Shown here in pieces: positions 16,058-24,092 of a stretch of DNA of 41,629 bases. How positions within the stretch are numbered: position 1 is the stretch's first letter; every line of letters starts with the position of its first letter. The notes under the pieces were generated by a model. It was not told the DNA's origin, did not search any database, and saw only the letters and a list, made by a program, of their open reading frames with translations. This stretch comes from Oleiharenicola sp. (GTDB lineage: Bacteria; Verrucomicrobiota; Verrucomicrobiia; Opitutales; Opitutaceae), in assembly GCA_025363455.1 (NCBI GenBank), contig JANYDW010000034.1, positions 1 through 41,629 of the forward strand, written 5' to 3'. A program made the position numbers and the translations under genes.

Positions 16058-16816
16058 CTACTTCTTCACGGAAAGTTTCTGCAGCCGGGCGATTTCGGCC
16101 TGGGCTATTTCCAGCGCCTTCTGCGTCTCGTCAGCCCGGGTCCGGGTTTCCGCCAATTGCGCCTGAAGTTGGGCGGCGTCGCTCTTGGCCTTGGTCATTT
16201 GGGTCTGGGCCACGACGGTCTGGGCCTGTGCGACCTCGACTTCGCCCTGGCGCTTGAGCGAGGCCACCTTGGCTTCCTCCATCTGCGTTTGGAATCCGGC
16301 GGAGATCAAACGGGCCCGGTCCAACTGGGTTTGCAGCTCAACAGCCTGCGCCTTGGACTTGTCCCGGTTGGCGCTGAGTTCCACGCCTTGCGCCTTGGCC
16401 TCGTCCAGTTGTTTCTGCACCCGGTCCGTGACGGCCTTGGCCTCATCCAGCTGGGCCTGCATGACCTTCGCTCCCGTCTCAACCTGCTCCGACCGGTTCT
16501 TGTTGCCTTGGATGGTGCGATCCCGCGCACCGACCATACTCCAGAAAATCAACACAAGAACCACGAGGATGGCGGACAGCACACCCAAACCGATGGTTAA
16601 GGGCGATGTAGACCGGGCGGACATGCTCTCGGATGTTTCAGCCTCTAAAGTGTCGGGGTCCGGGGCCGCGCCTCTCGGCCGGGCGGGGGCGGAGGCGCTG
16701 CTTTTCGCCGGATTGGCTGCGAGCGTCGCGGCGGGTGGGGTGGCTGCGGCTGCGGGCGTGGGATCTGGCGCGCTTGATTTCGACGACCCCGGGACAGGAG
16801 CAGCTGGGTTTGGCAT
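16058..16816 (-). CDS. Single-pass membrane protein with long coiled coil
   Basis: 252 residues in three parts. Residues 1-70 are Pro/Ala/Ser rich and probably disordered. A hydrophobic segment at about 73-94 (PLTIGLGVLSAILVVLVLIF) is the only membrane span. The rest is a continuous Ala/Gln/Glu/Lys-rich coiled coil with repeating QLDEAKA-like heptads to the C-terminus. With no signal peptide it should insert with the N-terminus in the cytoplasm and the coiled coil in the periplasm. The organisation resembles envelope-spanning scaffold proteins, but I recognise no family and assign no function. Transcribed away from fumC, with 191 bp between the two starts. Confidence 0.8.
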   Translation of the reverse strand: MPNPAAPVPGSSKSSAPDPTPAAAATPPAATLAANPAKSSASAPARPRGAAPDPDTLEAETSESMSARSTSPLTIGLGVLSAILVVLVLIFWSMVGARDRTIQGNKNRSEQVETGAKVMQAQLDEAKAVTDRVQKQLDEAKAQGVELSANRDKSKAQAVELQTQLDRARLISAGFQTQMEEAKVASLKRQGEVEVAQAQTVVAQTQMTKAKSDAAQLQAQLAETRTRADETQKALEIAQAEIARLQKLSVKK

Positions 16817-17007
16817 GTGCCCATACTAGTTCCTTCTCCAGCAAATGGTATGGGGTGATACCCGTCCCGCAATTGCCTAGAACTCATGACCAACCGCCAA
16901 CTATTCAGAGGAGGCCGCCAATACTCCCGATCCGAACACCGCGCATAACTCCCAAGAAGTCACGAGGTTTTCTGCCACAGCCCGCCGCCGTTCAGGTCAA
17001 AGGAAGC

Positions 17008-18528
17008 ATGGACACGAAAACCCTGGCAGGAATCTCACCGACGCTGGCTTGCGCGGGCACGCGGGTGGAAAGGGATTCCATGGGCGAGATGCGGGTGTCG
17101 GAGGATGCCCTGTGGGGCGCCTCGACCCAGCGCGCGGTGGGCAATTTTCCCATCAGCGGCCGGACTTTGCCTCCGGCCTTCCTGCGCGGATTGGGCCTCG
17201 TCAAATTGGCGGCGGCGAAGGCCAACGGGAATCTCGGCCGGCTGGCACCGGAGAAAAGCCGGCTTATCCAGCAGGTCGCGCGCGAAATCGCGGAGGGCAG
17301 CCACGGGGCGCAGTTCCCGGTTGACGTTTTCCAAACCGGTTCGGGCACTTCGACCAACACCAATATAAACGAAGTCATCGCCCATCTCGCCTCCGCACTG
17401 GGAGCCGAACCGGAGGACGAGGCGCGGACGATCCATCCAAACGATGAAGTCAACCTCGGCCAGTCCTCCAACGACGTGATTCCGACCGCGCTGCACGTCA
17501 GCGTCGCCCTCGCGCTGCACCGAAACCTGATGCCGTCGCTCGATACCCTGGCTGCGGCCCTCGAGCGGAAATCCACGGAGTTCGCGCTGATCGTAAAACT
17601 TGGCCGCACGCACCTGATGGACGCCACTCCGCTCACCCTGGGCCAGGAATTTTCCGGTTATGCGCGCCAAGTGCGCAAGGCGGGCGAGCGCGTACAGCGG
17701 GGCATTGCCGCGCTGGGCGAGCTGGCCATTGGCGGCACCGCCGTCGGTACGGGACTCAACACGCACCGGGATTTTGGGGCCGAGGTCTGTCGCGTCCTGA
17801 GCGCGGAGACCCGCCTCGCGTTCCGCGAGGCGCGCAATCACTTCGAGGCCCAGGCCGCGCGCGACGATTGCGTCGAGGTGGCGGGTGGCTTGGTGGCGGT
17901 CGCCGCCAGTGTGACCAAGATTGCCAATGACCTTCGCCTGCTCGGCTCGGGACCACGAGCGGGGTTGGCGGAACTGCGCTTGCCCGCGCTCCAGCCGGGT
18001 TCCTCGATCATGCCGGGCAAGGCCAACCCAGTGATGTGCGAAATGCTCATCCAGGTTGGCCTCTACGTGCAGGGCCTGGCCCAGACCGTCATGGCGTGCG
18101 GCCGCGAAGGCCAGCTCGAGCTCAATGCCACCCTGCCGCTCATCGCTCATTGCCTGCATGAGGCGATCCACTGCCTGGCCAATGGCGTGCGGGTATTTTC
18201 GGACAACTGCGTGGCCGGTCTTGAGGCCGCTGCCGGCCGCTGCCGGCAATACACCGAACGATCATTGATGCTGGTGACGGCACTTACCCCGCTCATCGGC
18301 TATGATGCCGCGGCCAGCGTGGCGCGGGAAGCACTGGCCGGCGGCAAATCGCTGCGCGAGGTCGTGCTGGCGCGACGGTTGCTGGACGCCGCCACGTTGG
18401 ATCGCGCATTGGAGCCGCTGGCCATGACGCAGCCTCGGGCAGCAGCGGACAAGACATCCGCTCCCACGCCCGCCGAACAGGTCTTGGAAAACGAGGGCGG
18501 CCACATCATCGCGCCGGCGAAGCCCTGA
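17008..18528 (+). CDS. fumC: Fumarate hydratase class II
   Basis: 506 residues from the ATG at 17008, preceded by AAGGAAGC as ribosome binding site. It interconverts fumarate and malate in the TCA cycle. Conserved regions of the fumarase/aspartase superfamily are present: GSGTSTNTNINEVI, SSNDVIPTALHVS, catalytic-region His202 in GRTHLMDATP, and the signature loop GSSIMPGKANP at 331-341. The MPGKANPVMCE form favours fumarase over aspartase. It exceeds the usual ~465 residues by about 18 at the N-terminus and about 30 low-complexity residues at the C-terminus (after ALEPLAMTQ). A much longer open frame upstream (from 16633) is antisense to the coiled-coil gene and is not coding. Confidence 0.93.
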   Translation: MDTKTLAGISPTLACAGTRVERDSMGEMRVSEDALWGASTQRAVGNFPISGRTLPPAFLRGLGLVKLAAAKANGNLGRLAPEKSRLIQQVAREIAEGSHGAQFPVDVFQTGSGTSTNTNINEVIAHLASALGAEPEDEARTIHPNDEVNLGQSSNDVIPTALHVSVALALHRNLMPSLDTLAAALERKSTEFALIVKLGRTHLMDATPLTLGQEFSGYARQVRKAGERVQRGIAALGELAIGGTAVGTGLNTHRDFGAEVCRVLSAETRLAFREARNHFEAQAARDDCVEVAGGLVAVAASVTKIANDLRLLGSGPRAGLAELRLPALQPGSSIMPGKANPVMCEMLIQVGLYVQGLAQTVMACGREGQLELNATLPLIAHCLHEAIHCLANGVRVFSDNCVAGLEAAAGRCRQYTERSLMLVTALTPLIGYDAAASVAREALAGGKSLREVVLARRLLDAATLDRALEPLAMTQPRAAADKTSAPTPAEQVLENEGGHIIAPAKP

Positions 18529-18821
18529 AATCCTCCGCGCCTAGGGAGAGGTCTCGATGTCGCCAAGCTAAAGGAGCGGCAGTATCCCGGGAATCTCGCC
18601 GGACAACGTCCGGTAGGCACCAAACAGCCGGGCGATTTCAGCCATGACGTTACCCGATGCGGGATCAGAAAGTGCCGCGCATCGTGAATTGACCACCCCG
18701 GCGGAGCGCGTCGTCTTGGTCGAACACCTCGCCGCCGCCTCGCGATGACATAACCAAATCGGCGCACCCCCAGTCCATCCCAGCGTTGCAGTGGACCCGG
18801 ACATCCGTAGTTTCCCCGGCC
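18529..18821. other. Intergenic region with a possible receptor-tail remnant
   Basis: Between fumC and the sugar dehydrogenase. No intact gene is recognised. On the minus strand, about 18665-18783 reads GGGEVFDQDDALRRGGQFT and ends MRGTF-stop, which looks like the last strand of an outer-membrane beta-barrel. Confidence 0.6.
18665..18783 (-). pseudogene. Possible 3' remnant of a TonB-dependent receptor
   Basis: A minus-strand frame ends in GEVFDQDDALRRGGQF and TMRGTF followed by a stop. The terminal aromatic residue and the Arg-Gly strand recall the C-terminal beta-signal of outer-membrane receptors. Upstream of about 18783 the frame no longer resembles a barrel and runs into the sugar dehydrogenase gene. 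If real, it is a 40-residue fragment left by deletion or insertion. Judged from appearance only. Confidence 0.25.
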
Positions 18822-20084
18822 ATGCGCCATTTGCCCACGCTTCTCCTCCTCGCTAGCCTGGCCGTCCTCACCGACGGTTGTTCGGCCCGGAAACCGAAAC
18901 CGCTGTTGCCGTATACCACCGAGGCGGCGTTCGACCTGAAGTTCGATCACCCGATTGCGATCATCACCGCGCCCGGCGAAACCAACCGGCTCTTTGTCAT
19001 CGAGAAGCCCGGCCGGATCCTCGTGGTCCCCGACCTGGCGCATCCGGCGCGCAAGACCTTCTTCGACCTGCGGGCCAAGGTGGGCAGCGACGACGTCGAA
19101 CAAGGCGTGCTCGCCCTGGCGTTTCATCCTGATTTCCGGCACAATCGCCAGTTCTATGTCTGGTACACCAGTTGCCACGAGGTCAATGGCCACACCGTGC
19201 GCGAGGACCGGCTGTCGCGGTTCCTCGTCTCCGCCGACAATCCGGATGTCGCTGACCCGACCTCGGAACAGCAGCTGATTTCCCAGGCGGACAAGGCGCC
19301 CAACCACAATGGTGGCGAGTTACTCTTTGGACCCGATGGTTGCCTCTATCTTTCGCTCGGTGACGAGGGCGGGGCCAACGACCAATACGACAATGGCCAG
19401 CGCATCGACCGGGATTTTTTCTCGGGCATCCTACGCCTGGACGTGGACAAGCATCCCGGCAGCGTGGCGCCCAACCCGCACCCGGCGGTGCACGCAGGCA
19501 GCTACACCGTGCCCGCCGACAATCCATTCCTGGGTGCCACGACCTTCAATGGCCTGCCCGTCGACCCGAAGCGGGTGCGGACGGAGTTTTGGGCGGTGGG
19601 TCTGCGCAACCCGTGGCGCATGTCCTTCGACCCGGCGACCGGCGCGCTGTGGTGCGGCGACGTCGGGCAGGAGCGGTTTGAGGAGGTTAACCTGATCCGG
19701 CGCGGCGGCAACTACGGCTGGCATTGGCGCGAGGGGAAGGTGGCGTTTCACGACACGCCACCCGCCGGCACCCGGTTCGATGAACCGGTCTGGATTTACC
19801 CGCACAGCGATGGTCTCTGCATCACCGGCGGGCTGGTCAGCCACGGGGCGCGCTATCCCGAACTGGAGGGCAAGTATCTCTTTGCCGATTATTTGAGCGA
19901 AAATATCTGGGCCTTGACGCCCGATGGCACCAATCCAGTGGACGCCAGTCATGTCCAACTCGTGGGACGTGGGCCGTCGATTGTCTCATTCGGTCGGGAC
20001 CCGCGTAACGGGGATGTGCTCCTCGCCAGCATCTGGGAAGGCAAAATCCTGCGCTTGGTCAGGAATCCGGCCTACGCCAAATAG
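18822..20084 (+). CDS. PQQ-dependent sugar dehydrogenase (GSDH-type beta-propeller)
   Basis: 420 residues starting MRHLPTLLLLASLAVL with Cys20 after TDG: a signal peptide with a lipobox-like but non-canonical end, so lipoprotein status is uncertain. The mature protein has the six-bladed GSDH fold: DHPIAIITAPGETNRLFVIEK, VLALAFHPDFRHNRQFYVWY, NHNGGELLFGPDGCLYLSLG, LRNPWRMSFDPATGALWCGDVGQ split across blades, and GGNYGWHWREG. Relatives oxidise aldoses with PQQ as cofactor in the periplasm. No PQQ synthesis genes are in the window. A longer reading from 18786 adds 12 residues before the signal peptide. Confidence 0.9.
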   Translation: MRHLPTLLLLASLAVLTDGCSARKPKPLLPYTTEAAFDLKFDHPIAIITAPGETNRLFVIEKPGRILVVPDLAHPARKTFFDLRAKVGSDDVEQGVLALAFHPDFRHNRQFYVWYTSCHEVNGHTVREDRLSRFLVSADNPDVADPTSEQQLISQADKAPNHNGGELLFGPDGCLYLSLGDEGGANDQYDNGQRIDRDFFSGILRLDVDKHPGSVAPNPHPAVHAGSYTVPADNPFLGATTFNGLPVDPKRVRTEFWAVGLRNPWRMSFDPATGALWCGDVGQERFEEVNLIRRGGNYGWHWREGKVAFHDTPPAGTRFDEPVWIYPHSDGLCITGGLVSHGARYPELEGKYLFADYLSENIWALTPDGTNPVDASHVQLVGRGPSIVSFGRDPRNGDVLLASIWEGKILRLVRNPAYAK

Positions 20085-20110
20085 GCGGGAGAGGTGTCGG
20101 GTCCGTTTGC

Positions 20111-20164
20111 TGTAGCGGCGCTCTATGAGCGCCGTTTTAGTGTCAGCATGTAGACCGCGCTACA
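20111..20164. repeat. GTAGCGGCGCTC palindromic element
   Basis: TGTAGCGGCGCTC, then GAGCGCCG, and finally GACCGCGCTACA: a hairpin (CGGCGCTC-TAT-GAGCGCCG) followed by a closing arm complementary to the start. Same architecture as the GTAGGAGC elements but a different sequence. Only one copy seen here. Confidence 0.75.
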
Positions 20165-20198
20165 ATTTGATCAGCCAGACCCACGACCCCGGGAGACG

Positions 20199-20240
20199 CT
20201 CCTGACACAGGGTTGTCAGGGTCGGGTGGTAGAGTGAGGA
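20199..20240 (+). promoter_or_regulatory. TGACA-N6-TGTCA plus TGGTAGA motif (site 1)
   Basis: CTCCTGACA, six bases, TGTCAG, seven bases, TGGTAGAGTGAGGA. An almost identical arrangement lies at 30221-30260. The symmetric TGACA/TGTCA looks like a dimer binding site, and TAGAGT could be a -10 element 58 bases before the ATG at 20293. Confidence 0.55.
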
Positions 20241-20292
20241 CTGCCATGATCGAAATGATCCACTCGCTTACCGGCTCCCAACAATCTCTCCC

Positions 20293-21018
20293 ATGACGGA
20301 CCCCGGCACCGGATCGGAGGGGACGGTCCACCGCGAATTGAAGCGACTCGCTTTGGCCTGGGCCCGGGCCCACCGGCTGGTGCTGGCCGCGACTGAGGTC
20401 CGGCTGCCGCGCTCGGATTACCGGGCGGATGTCGCCGCCGCCACCCCGCGGGCCCTATCGGCCAATGCGTTCACGGCGGTTTTTGAGTGTAAAGCGTCAC
20501 GAGCCGACTTTCTCCGGGACAGCGCGCGTGAGGCTGGTGCGGCCGAAACCCTCGTACGGATGAGCGAGCGGTTGATGGCATTGCGCGCCTTGATCGGCGG
20601 GCATCGACCCGACCTGCGGCGATGCGAGGAGCTGTTCCCCGAGTTCGACGCCTTGGATTTGCGTGGATTGCGGCACCGCACTCATGAGCGACTGGAGCGC
20701 GAGTTCACTCAACGCCAGCGCAGGCTGCATGAGGGAACGAAGTTCGCCATGCTCGCCCGTTGGCGCGCCGCGAGTCTGCTCTACCTCGTCGCCGAGGAAG
20801 GCCTTTTTGCTCCGCATGAAGTGCCCGAGGGCTGGGGCCTGCTGGTGCGGCGCGGCCCGGGACTCGATCTCGCCATCAAGCCCTGTCTGCGTGACACGAC
20901 GCCGGCGGAGCGAGTCGCGCTGGTCGAACGCATCGCGGCGATGGCGGCCACCCGGGAAAGACAGCTCGACGGGATTTCCTCCGGCCGGGCGTCAGGGGCT
21001 GCATCGTCGGAAGGTTAG
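20293..21018 (+). CDS. PD-(D/E)XK-like protein, distantly MmcB-like
   Basis: 241 residues with a restriction-endonuclease-like core. Residues 10-30 form a helix (VHRELKRLALAWARAHRLV). Glu35 is on the following strand, Asp46 in YRADVAA, and FECKAS supplies Glu65 and Lys67 with the E-x-K spacing; SRADFLRD follows directly. MmcB-type DNA-repair proteins have a similar VKxSRADFxxD segment. Near the C-terminus VPEGWGLLVRRGPGLDLAIKP recalls the closing GL-V strand of the same family. Between them is a long, arginine-rich helical insert (about 80-160) that I do not recognise. Predicted DNA-binding or nuclease; activity is inference. It carries the shared regulatory motif upstream. Confidence 0.65.
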   Translation: MTDPGTGSEGTVHRELKRLALAWARAHRLVLAATEVRLPRSDYRADVAAATPRALSANAFTAVFECKASRADFLRDSAREAGAAETLVRMSERLMALRALIGGHRPDLRRCEELFPEFDALDLRGLRHRTHERLEREFTQRQRRLHEGTKFAMLARWRAASLLYLVAEEGLFAPHEVPEGWGLLVRRGPGLDLAIKPCLRDTTPAERVALVERIAAMAATRERQLDGISSGRASGAASSEG

Positions 21019-21051
21019 GGCGACTGCGTTAGGTGATCGTTCTCCCAAGCG

Positions 21052-21153
21052 ACACACCCCGCCCTACGGGCACCCCTCTTGATAGAGGGGAATCGAACAA
21101 CACTGGTTTGGGTCCCCTCTGGAGAGGGGTGGCGCGAATGCGCCGGGGTGTGT
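21052..21153. repeat. MITE-like element, ACACACCCCG family (copy 3)
   Basis: 102 bp with the same perfect terminal ACACACCCCG / CGGGGTGTGT. The second internal hairpin, CCCCTCTGGAGAGGGG, is intact; the first is altered (CCCCTCTTGATAGAGGGG). It lacks the GATGAAACGAAATGCC extension of copies 1 and 2. Lies between convergent genes. Confidence 0.9.
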
Positions 21154-21262
21154 TGGAATCAACGGAGTAATGCTGATCCCTCGCGTCGTGTCAAAAGTGG
21201 GGCCGGAGACTGGGATCACCAGCACCGGCCCGCAACGGTCACGACACACCGATCATTGAGAA

Positions 21263-21637
21263 TCACTTGGCCGTTTGCGGCCCGATGATCGTCGAAACCC
21301 GTTTGACCGAGTTGGCGGGAAAGCCGCCTTCCTTGGCGTGCGCGCGGATCATTTCCTCGTTGGGCGCGAGGTAGACGCAATACAGCTTGTCGCCGGTCAC
21401 GTAGCTGTGCAGCCAGGTGATGTCGGGCCCCAGGTTGCGCAGGACGGTGCAGGATTTTTGGGCAGCGCCCTTGAGTTCATCGGCGCTCAACTTGCCCGCG
21501 CCGGGCATTTCGCGCTCGATGACATACATGTTCATGCCCGCAGGCAGCGTTTCTGGCTGGGGCTGCTCCTTGGCCGGTGCGGTGCTGGCGAGGATCAGGG
21601 TAAGGGAGGCGAGGAGGAGTGATTTGAATGATTTCAT
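21263..21637 (-). CDS. Exported DUF4242 (SCO4226-like) protein
   Basis: 124 residues from the ATG at 21637. A signal peptide (KSLLLASLTLILASTAPAKE) precedes a DUF4242 domain: MYVIEREMPGAGKLSADEL, VLRNLGPDITWLHSYVTGDKLYCVYLA, then a helix and GGFPANSVKRVSTIIGP. The family has a ferredoxin-like dimeric fold and one member (SCO4226) binds nickel. It follows a second DUF4242 gene by 58 bp on the same strand; they share most landmark residues, so they arose by tandem duplication. Here the copy gained an export signal. Confidence 0.85.
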   Translation of the reverse strand: MKSFKSLLLASLTLILASTAPAKEQPQPETLPAGMNMYVIEREMPGAGKLSADELKGAAQKSCTVLRNLGPDITWLHSYVTGDKLYCVYLAPNEEMIRAHAKEGGFPANSVKRVSTIIGPQTAK

Positions 21638-21695
21638 GCGTGGATGTGGTAACGGAGTTTGAGGGTGAGCTGGGGCAGGGAGGGAGCGAAAGGAG

Positions 21696-21971
21696 CTAGG
21701 CGCCGCCGGTGGTGGGGTCGATGGTGGCCCGAACCTCGGAGATCTCGTTGGCCGGAAAGCCGGCCTGCCGCGCATGCTCGCGGACCGCTTCCTCGTTTAC
21801 CGCGATATAGATGCAGTAAATCTTGTTGGCGGTGACGTAGCTTTGGACCCACTGGACGCGCGGGCCGATCTTTTTTAGGGTATTACAGGAGGTGCGGGAG
21901 GCTTCGCCCAACTGGGCGGCGGTCAAGTCGCCCACGCCGGGCATGTCACGTTCGATTACATATTTTGGCAT
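21696..21971 (-). CDS. DUF4242 (SCO4226-like) protein, cytosolic copy
   Basis: 91 residues, nothing but the DUF4242 domain: KYVIERDMPGVGDLTAAQLG, KKIGPRVQWVQSYVTANKIY, then CIYIAVNEEAVREHARQAG and FPANEISEVRATIDP. No signal peptide. Family members are small dimeric proteins, at least one nickel-binding; conserved histidine (EHAR) and cysteines could contribute to metal binding, but that is not shown. First gene of a two-gene unit with the exported copy downstream. Confidence 0.88.
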   Translation of the reverse strand: MPKYVIERDMPGVGDLTAAQLGEASRTSCNTLKKIGPRVQWVQSYVTANKIYCIYIAVNEEAVREHARQAGFPANEISEVRATIDPTTGGA

Positions 21972-22043
21972 AAGGATTGGGGTTGTGCGCTCATCTTAAC
22001 ACATAATCCCGCCGGCGCATCGGGGCAGCGCTCTTATTTTAGC

Positions 22044-22060
22044 GTAGGGTTAGCCCCTAC
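22044..22060. repeat. Short GTAGGG hairpin
   Basis: GTAGGG at 22044-22049 opposes CCCCTAC at 22054-22060, a small perfect-looking hairpin in the divergent gap between the DUF4242 pair and the response regulator. Likely a half-unit of the same style of palindromes. A regulatory role for either gene is possible. Confidence 0.4.
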
Positions 22061-22105
22061 AGGTTTGGCGCTTGTGCCCGTCGGCATCCTGTTTCTCATC
22101 GGGCC

Positions 22106-22786
22106 ATGCCCTTAACGATCGGGACCTGCCCGCCGGAGCGGATCAAGGTGGTGATTGCCGACGACTGTCCGGCGATGCGCGAAGGTCTGGCCCATCTCCT
22201 GGCGGACGAATGTGACTTTGCGATGGTGAACAGCGCAGCGACGGCCGTGGAATTGCGCTCCGTCATCGCCCGCCAGCCGCCGCAGGTGCTGGTGATGGAC
22301 CTGATGCTGGGGGACGCAGACGGCCTCGTCCTGCTCAAGGACCTGGTCGTGCTGGCGCCGAAACTGGCGATTGTGGTTTTCACGCAGCAGCCGGTGGATG
22401 TCTATGCCGAGCGTTGCCTGCGGGCCGGGGCGCGGGCTTTTGTGGCGAAGCGCGATAGCGTGCACGCCCTGTTCCAGGCCATCCGGGAGGCGGCGGCTGG
22501 TGGCATCGTAATGCCGCCGGGTATTACCAACCGCTTGATGGGGGCCGCGGTCAACGGGGATCAGACCGCGACGGGAGTGGCGGCTTCGCTTACCAATCGA
22601 GAGCTGCAGGTCTTCCGGTTGGTCGGCCAGGTTCAGCCCACCCGGTTGATCGCCCAGAAGCTCGGCGTCAGTGTGAAAACCGTCGAGACGCATCGGGAAA
22701 ACATCAAGAACAAGCTCGACCTCGATTCGCACGCTGAACTGGTTGCCCGCGCCGCCCAGTGGTTGAGGGAGAATGGCGATTCGTAA
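22106..22786 (+). CDS. Orphan NarL/LuxR-type response regulator
   Basis: 226 residues. The receiver domain (about 13-130) has the acidic pair Asp19-Asp20, phosphoacceptor Asp65 in VLVMDLMLGDADG, the switch threonine in VVFTQQPV and the lysine in FVAKRDS. A linker leads to a C-terminal LuxR-type helix-turn-helix (LTNRELQVFRLVGQ, KLGVSVKTVETHRENIKNKL). No histidine kinase gene is near, so its partner is elsewhere. The helix region is complete and DNA binding is expected. Divergent to the DUF4242 pair across 134 bp, which are its nearest possible targets. Confidence 0.93.
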   Translation: MPLTIGTCPPERIKVVIADDCPAMREGLAHLLADECDFAMVNSAATAVELRSVIARQPPQVLVMDLMLGDADGLVLLKDLVVLAPKLAIVVFTQQPVDVYAERCLRAGARAFVAKRDSVHALFQAIREAAAGGIVMPPGITNRLMGAAVNGDQTATGVAASLTNRELQVFRLVGQVQPTRLIAQKLGVSVKTVETHRENIKNKLDLDSHAELVARAAQWLRENGDS

Positions 22787-22829
22787 GTGAGCGGAGCTCG
22801 GGTGACGAATGCATCCCCGTTGATCCCCT

Positions 22830-24089
22830 TTACCGGGCGAGCAGATCCTTCACCGCGACCGCCACCCCATCGATCTGGCGTAGCCGGGTCCCCGTTTCTT
22901 CAGCCCGTTCCGCGATCCTCGGATCCTGAGTGGCGGTGAGCAGCGCCGCCGCAAAATTTTCCGGTGACAGCCGGGATTTGCGCAGCGGCTGCGGGGCGAG
23001 GCCCCGCAGCCAGAGTTGGTGGCCCCAATAGAACTGGTCCAGCAGGTGCGGCACGATGACCTGGGGCACTCCGGCCCGGGCCGCCGTATGGGTGGTGCCG
23101 GCGCCGCCGTGATGAACGATTGCGGCGCAACGCGGGAAGAGCAGCGGGTGTGGCGTGTCTCCGGTAACCAACAGATTTTCTTCATTCAGATTCTCGCCGA
23201 GTCCCGCCCAGCCGCGATAGACGATGGCCCGCAATCGGGTTCGCCTCAGGGCCTCCCGCAGGGTGGCGGTCGACCGTGCAGGATTGGGGTCACCCATGCT
23301 GCCGAAACCGATGTACACTGGCTTCGGACCGGCGTGCAGGAAACGTTCGACCTCTCCGGACAAAACCGCCCCGGCTTCCACATGGTCCCAGAAACCGGTT
23401 TGCACCACCTGCGCCGCCACCTCCGGTGGAGTCTCGCCGAGCTCCGGCGCCGACGCCAACAACGGCCGATGGCCCATCATGTGACGGCGGACGGAGCGGA
23501 TTGGTCCCAATCCTATCCGCGCGCGCTGTCGGTTGAACAGCCCGACCGCGACCCAGTTTCCAGCGCTGATTTTCATGCTCCACAACATACCATTTACCCA
23601 GTGCGGCATGTTCTGTTGGGGAAACATGAAGGGTGGGTATCGATCGGAAGGGAATACTTGCGGGCAAAAGCAGGCCCAGCGGTAGGGAATGCCGAAGTGC
23701 TCAGCCATCGACGGACCGGCCAATTGAATCGAGGCGCCGACGATGAGGTCAAAGTCACCCCCCAACGCCATGAGGTCCTTGAATTGCTCCGGCAGCGCCC
23801 TTAGCATTGCCTTGCCGAGCACGCGGGCCGTGGCCACGGGCCGGCCATCAGAACCGTGCGGATGGGTGGTGATGAATTCCTGGATGTCATGCCCGATGGC
23901 GTGGAACGGGATTCCCAGCCGCTTCATCCAGTCCCCGTAGTTCGAAGATGTGGCCATGAGCACCCGGTGTCCCGCCGCTTGCAACCGTAGCCCCAACGCC
24001 GCCACCGGCTGTACGTCACCGCGGGTTCCTCCCGGGCAAAGCAGAATTCTCCGCGAGGTGCCGACGGCCGTGAATTCCGTCGGGGTCAT
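22830..24089 (-). CDS. GT1-family glycosyltransferase (UGT/sterol-glucosyltransferase-like)
   Basis: 419 residues with the two-domain GT-B fold. The N-terminal acceptor domain begins RILLCPGGTRGDVQPVAALG, the standard opening of MGT/UGT enzymes. The C-terminal nucleotide-sugar site has GFGSMGDP, then GDTPHPLLFPRCAAIVHHGG, with HHGGAGTT at about 326-333 and HLLDQFYWG following. Family 1 enzymes add a sugar from a nucleotide donor to sterols, lipids or other small molecules. The start codon lies 3 bp after the stop of the SDR gene, so the two are translationally coupled: an SDR could prepare the hydroxyl group that is glycosylated. The acceptor is unknown. Confidence 0.9.
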   Translation of the reverse strand: MTPTEFTAVGTSRRILLCPGGTRGDVQPVAALGLRLQAAGHRVLMATSSNYGDWMKRLGIPFHAIGHDIQEFITTHPHGSDGRPVATARVLGKAMLRALPEQFKDLMALGGDFDLIVGASIQLAGPSMAEHFGIPYRWACFCPQVFPSDRYPPFMFPQQNMPHWVNGMLWSMKISAGNWVAVGLFNRQRARIGLGPIRSVRRHMMGHRPLLASAPELGETPPEVAAQVVQTGFWDHVEAGAVLSGEVERFLHAGPKPVYIGFGSMGDPNPARSTATLREALRRTRLRAIVYRGWAGLGENLNEENLLVTGDTPHPLLFPRCAAIVHHGGAGTTHTAARAGVPQVIVPHLLDQFYWGHQLWLRGLAPQPLRKSRLSPENFAAALLTATQDPRIAERAEETGTRLRQIDGVAVAVKDLLAR

Positions 24090-24092
24090 GAC

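Noticed and set aside
16633..17007. Extended N-terminus for fumarase
   Set aside because: The upstream 125 codons are antisense to the coiled-coil gene and do not resemble fumarase; the ATG at 17008 has a ribosome binding site.
17035..18249. A 404-codon minus-strand frame within fumC
   Set aside because: Shadow of fumC; no domain is readable.
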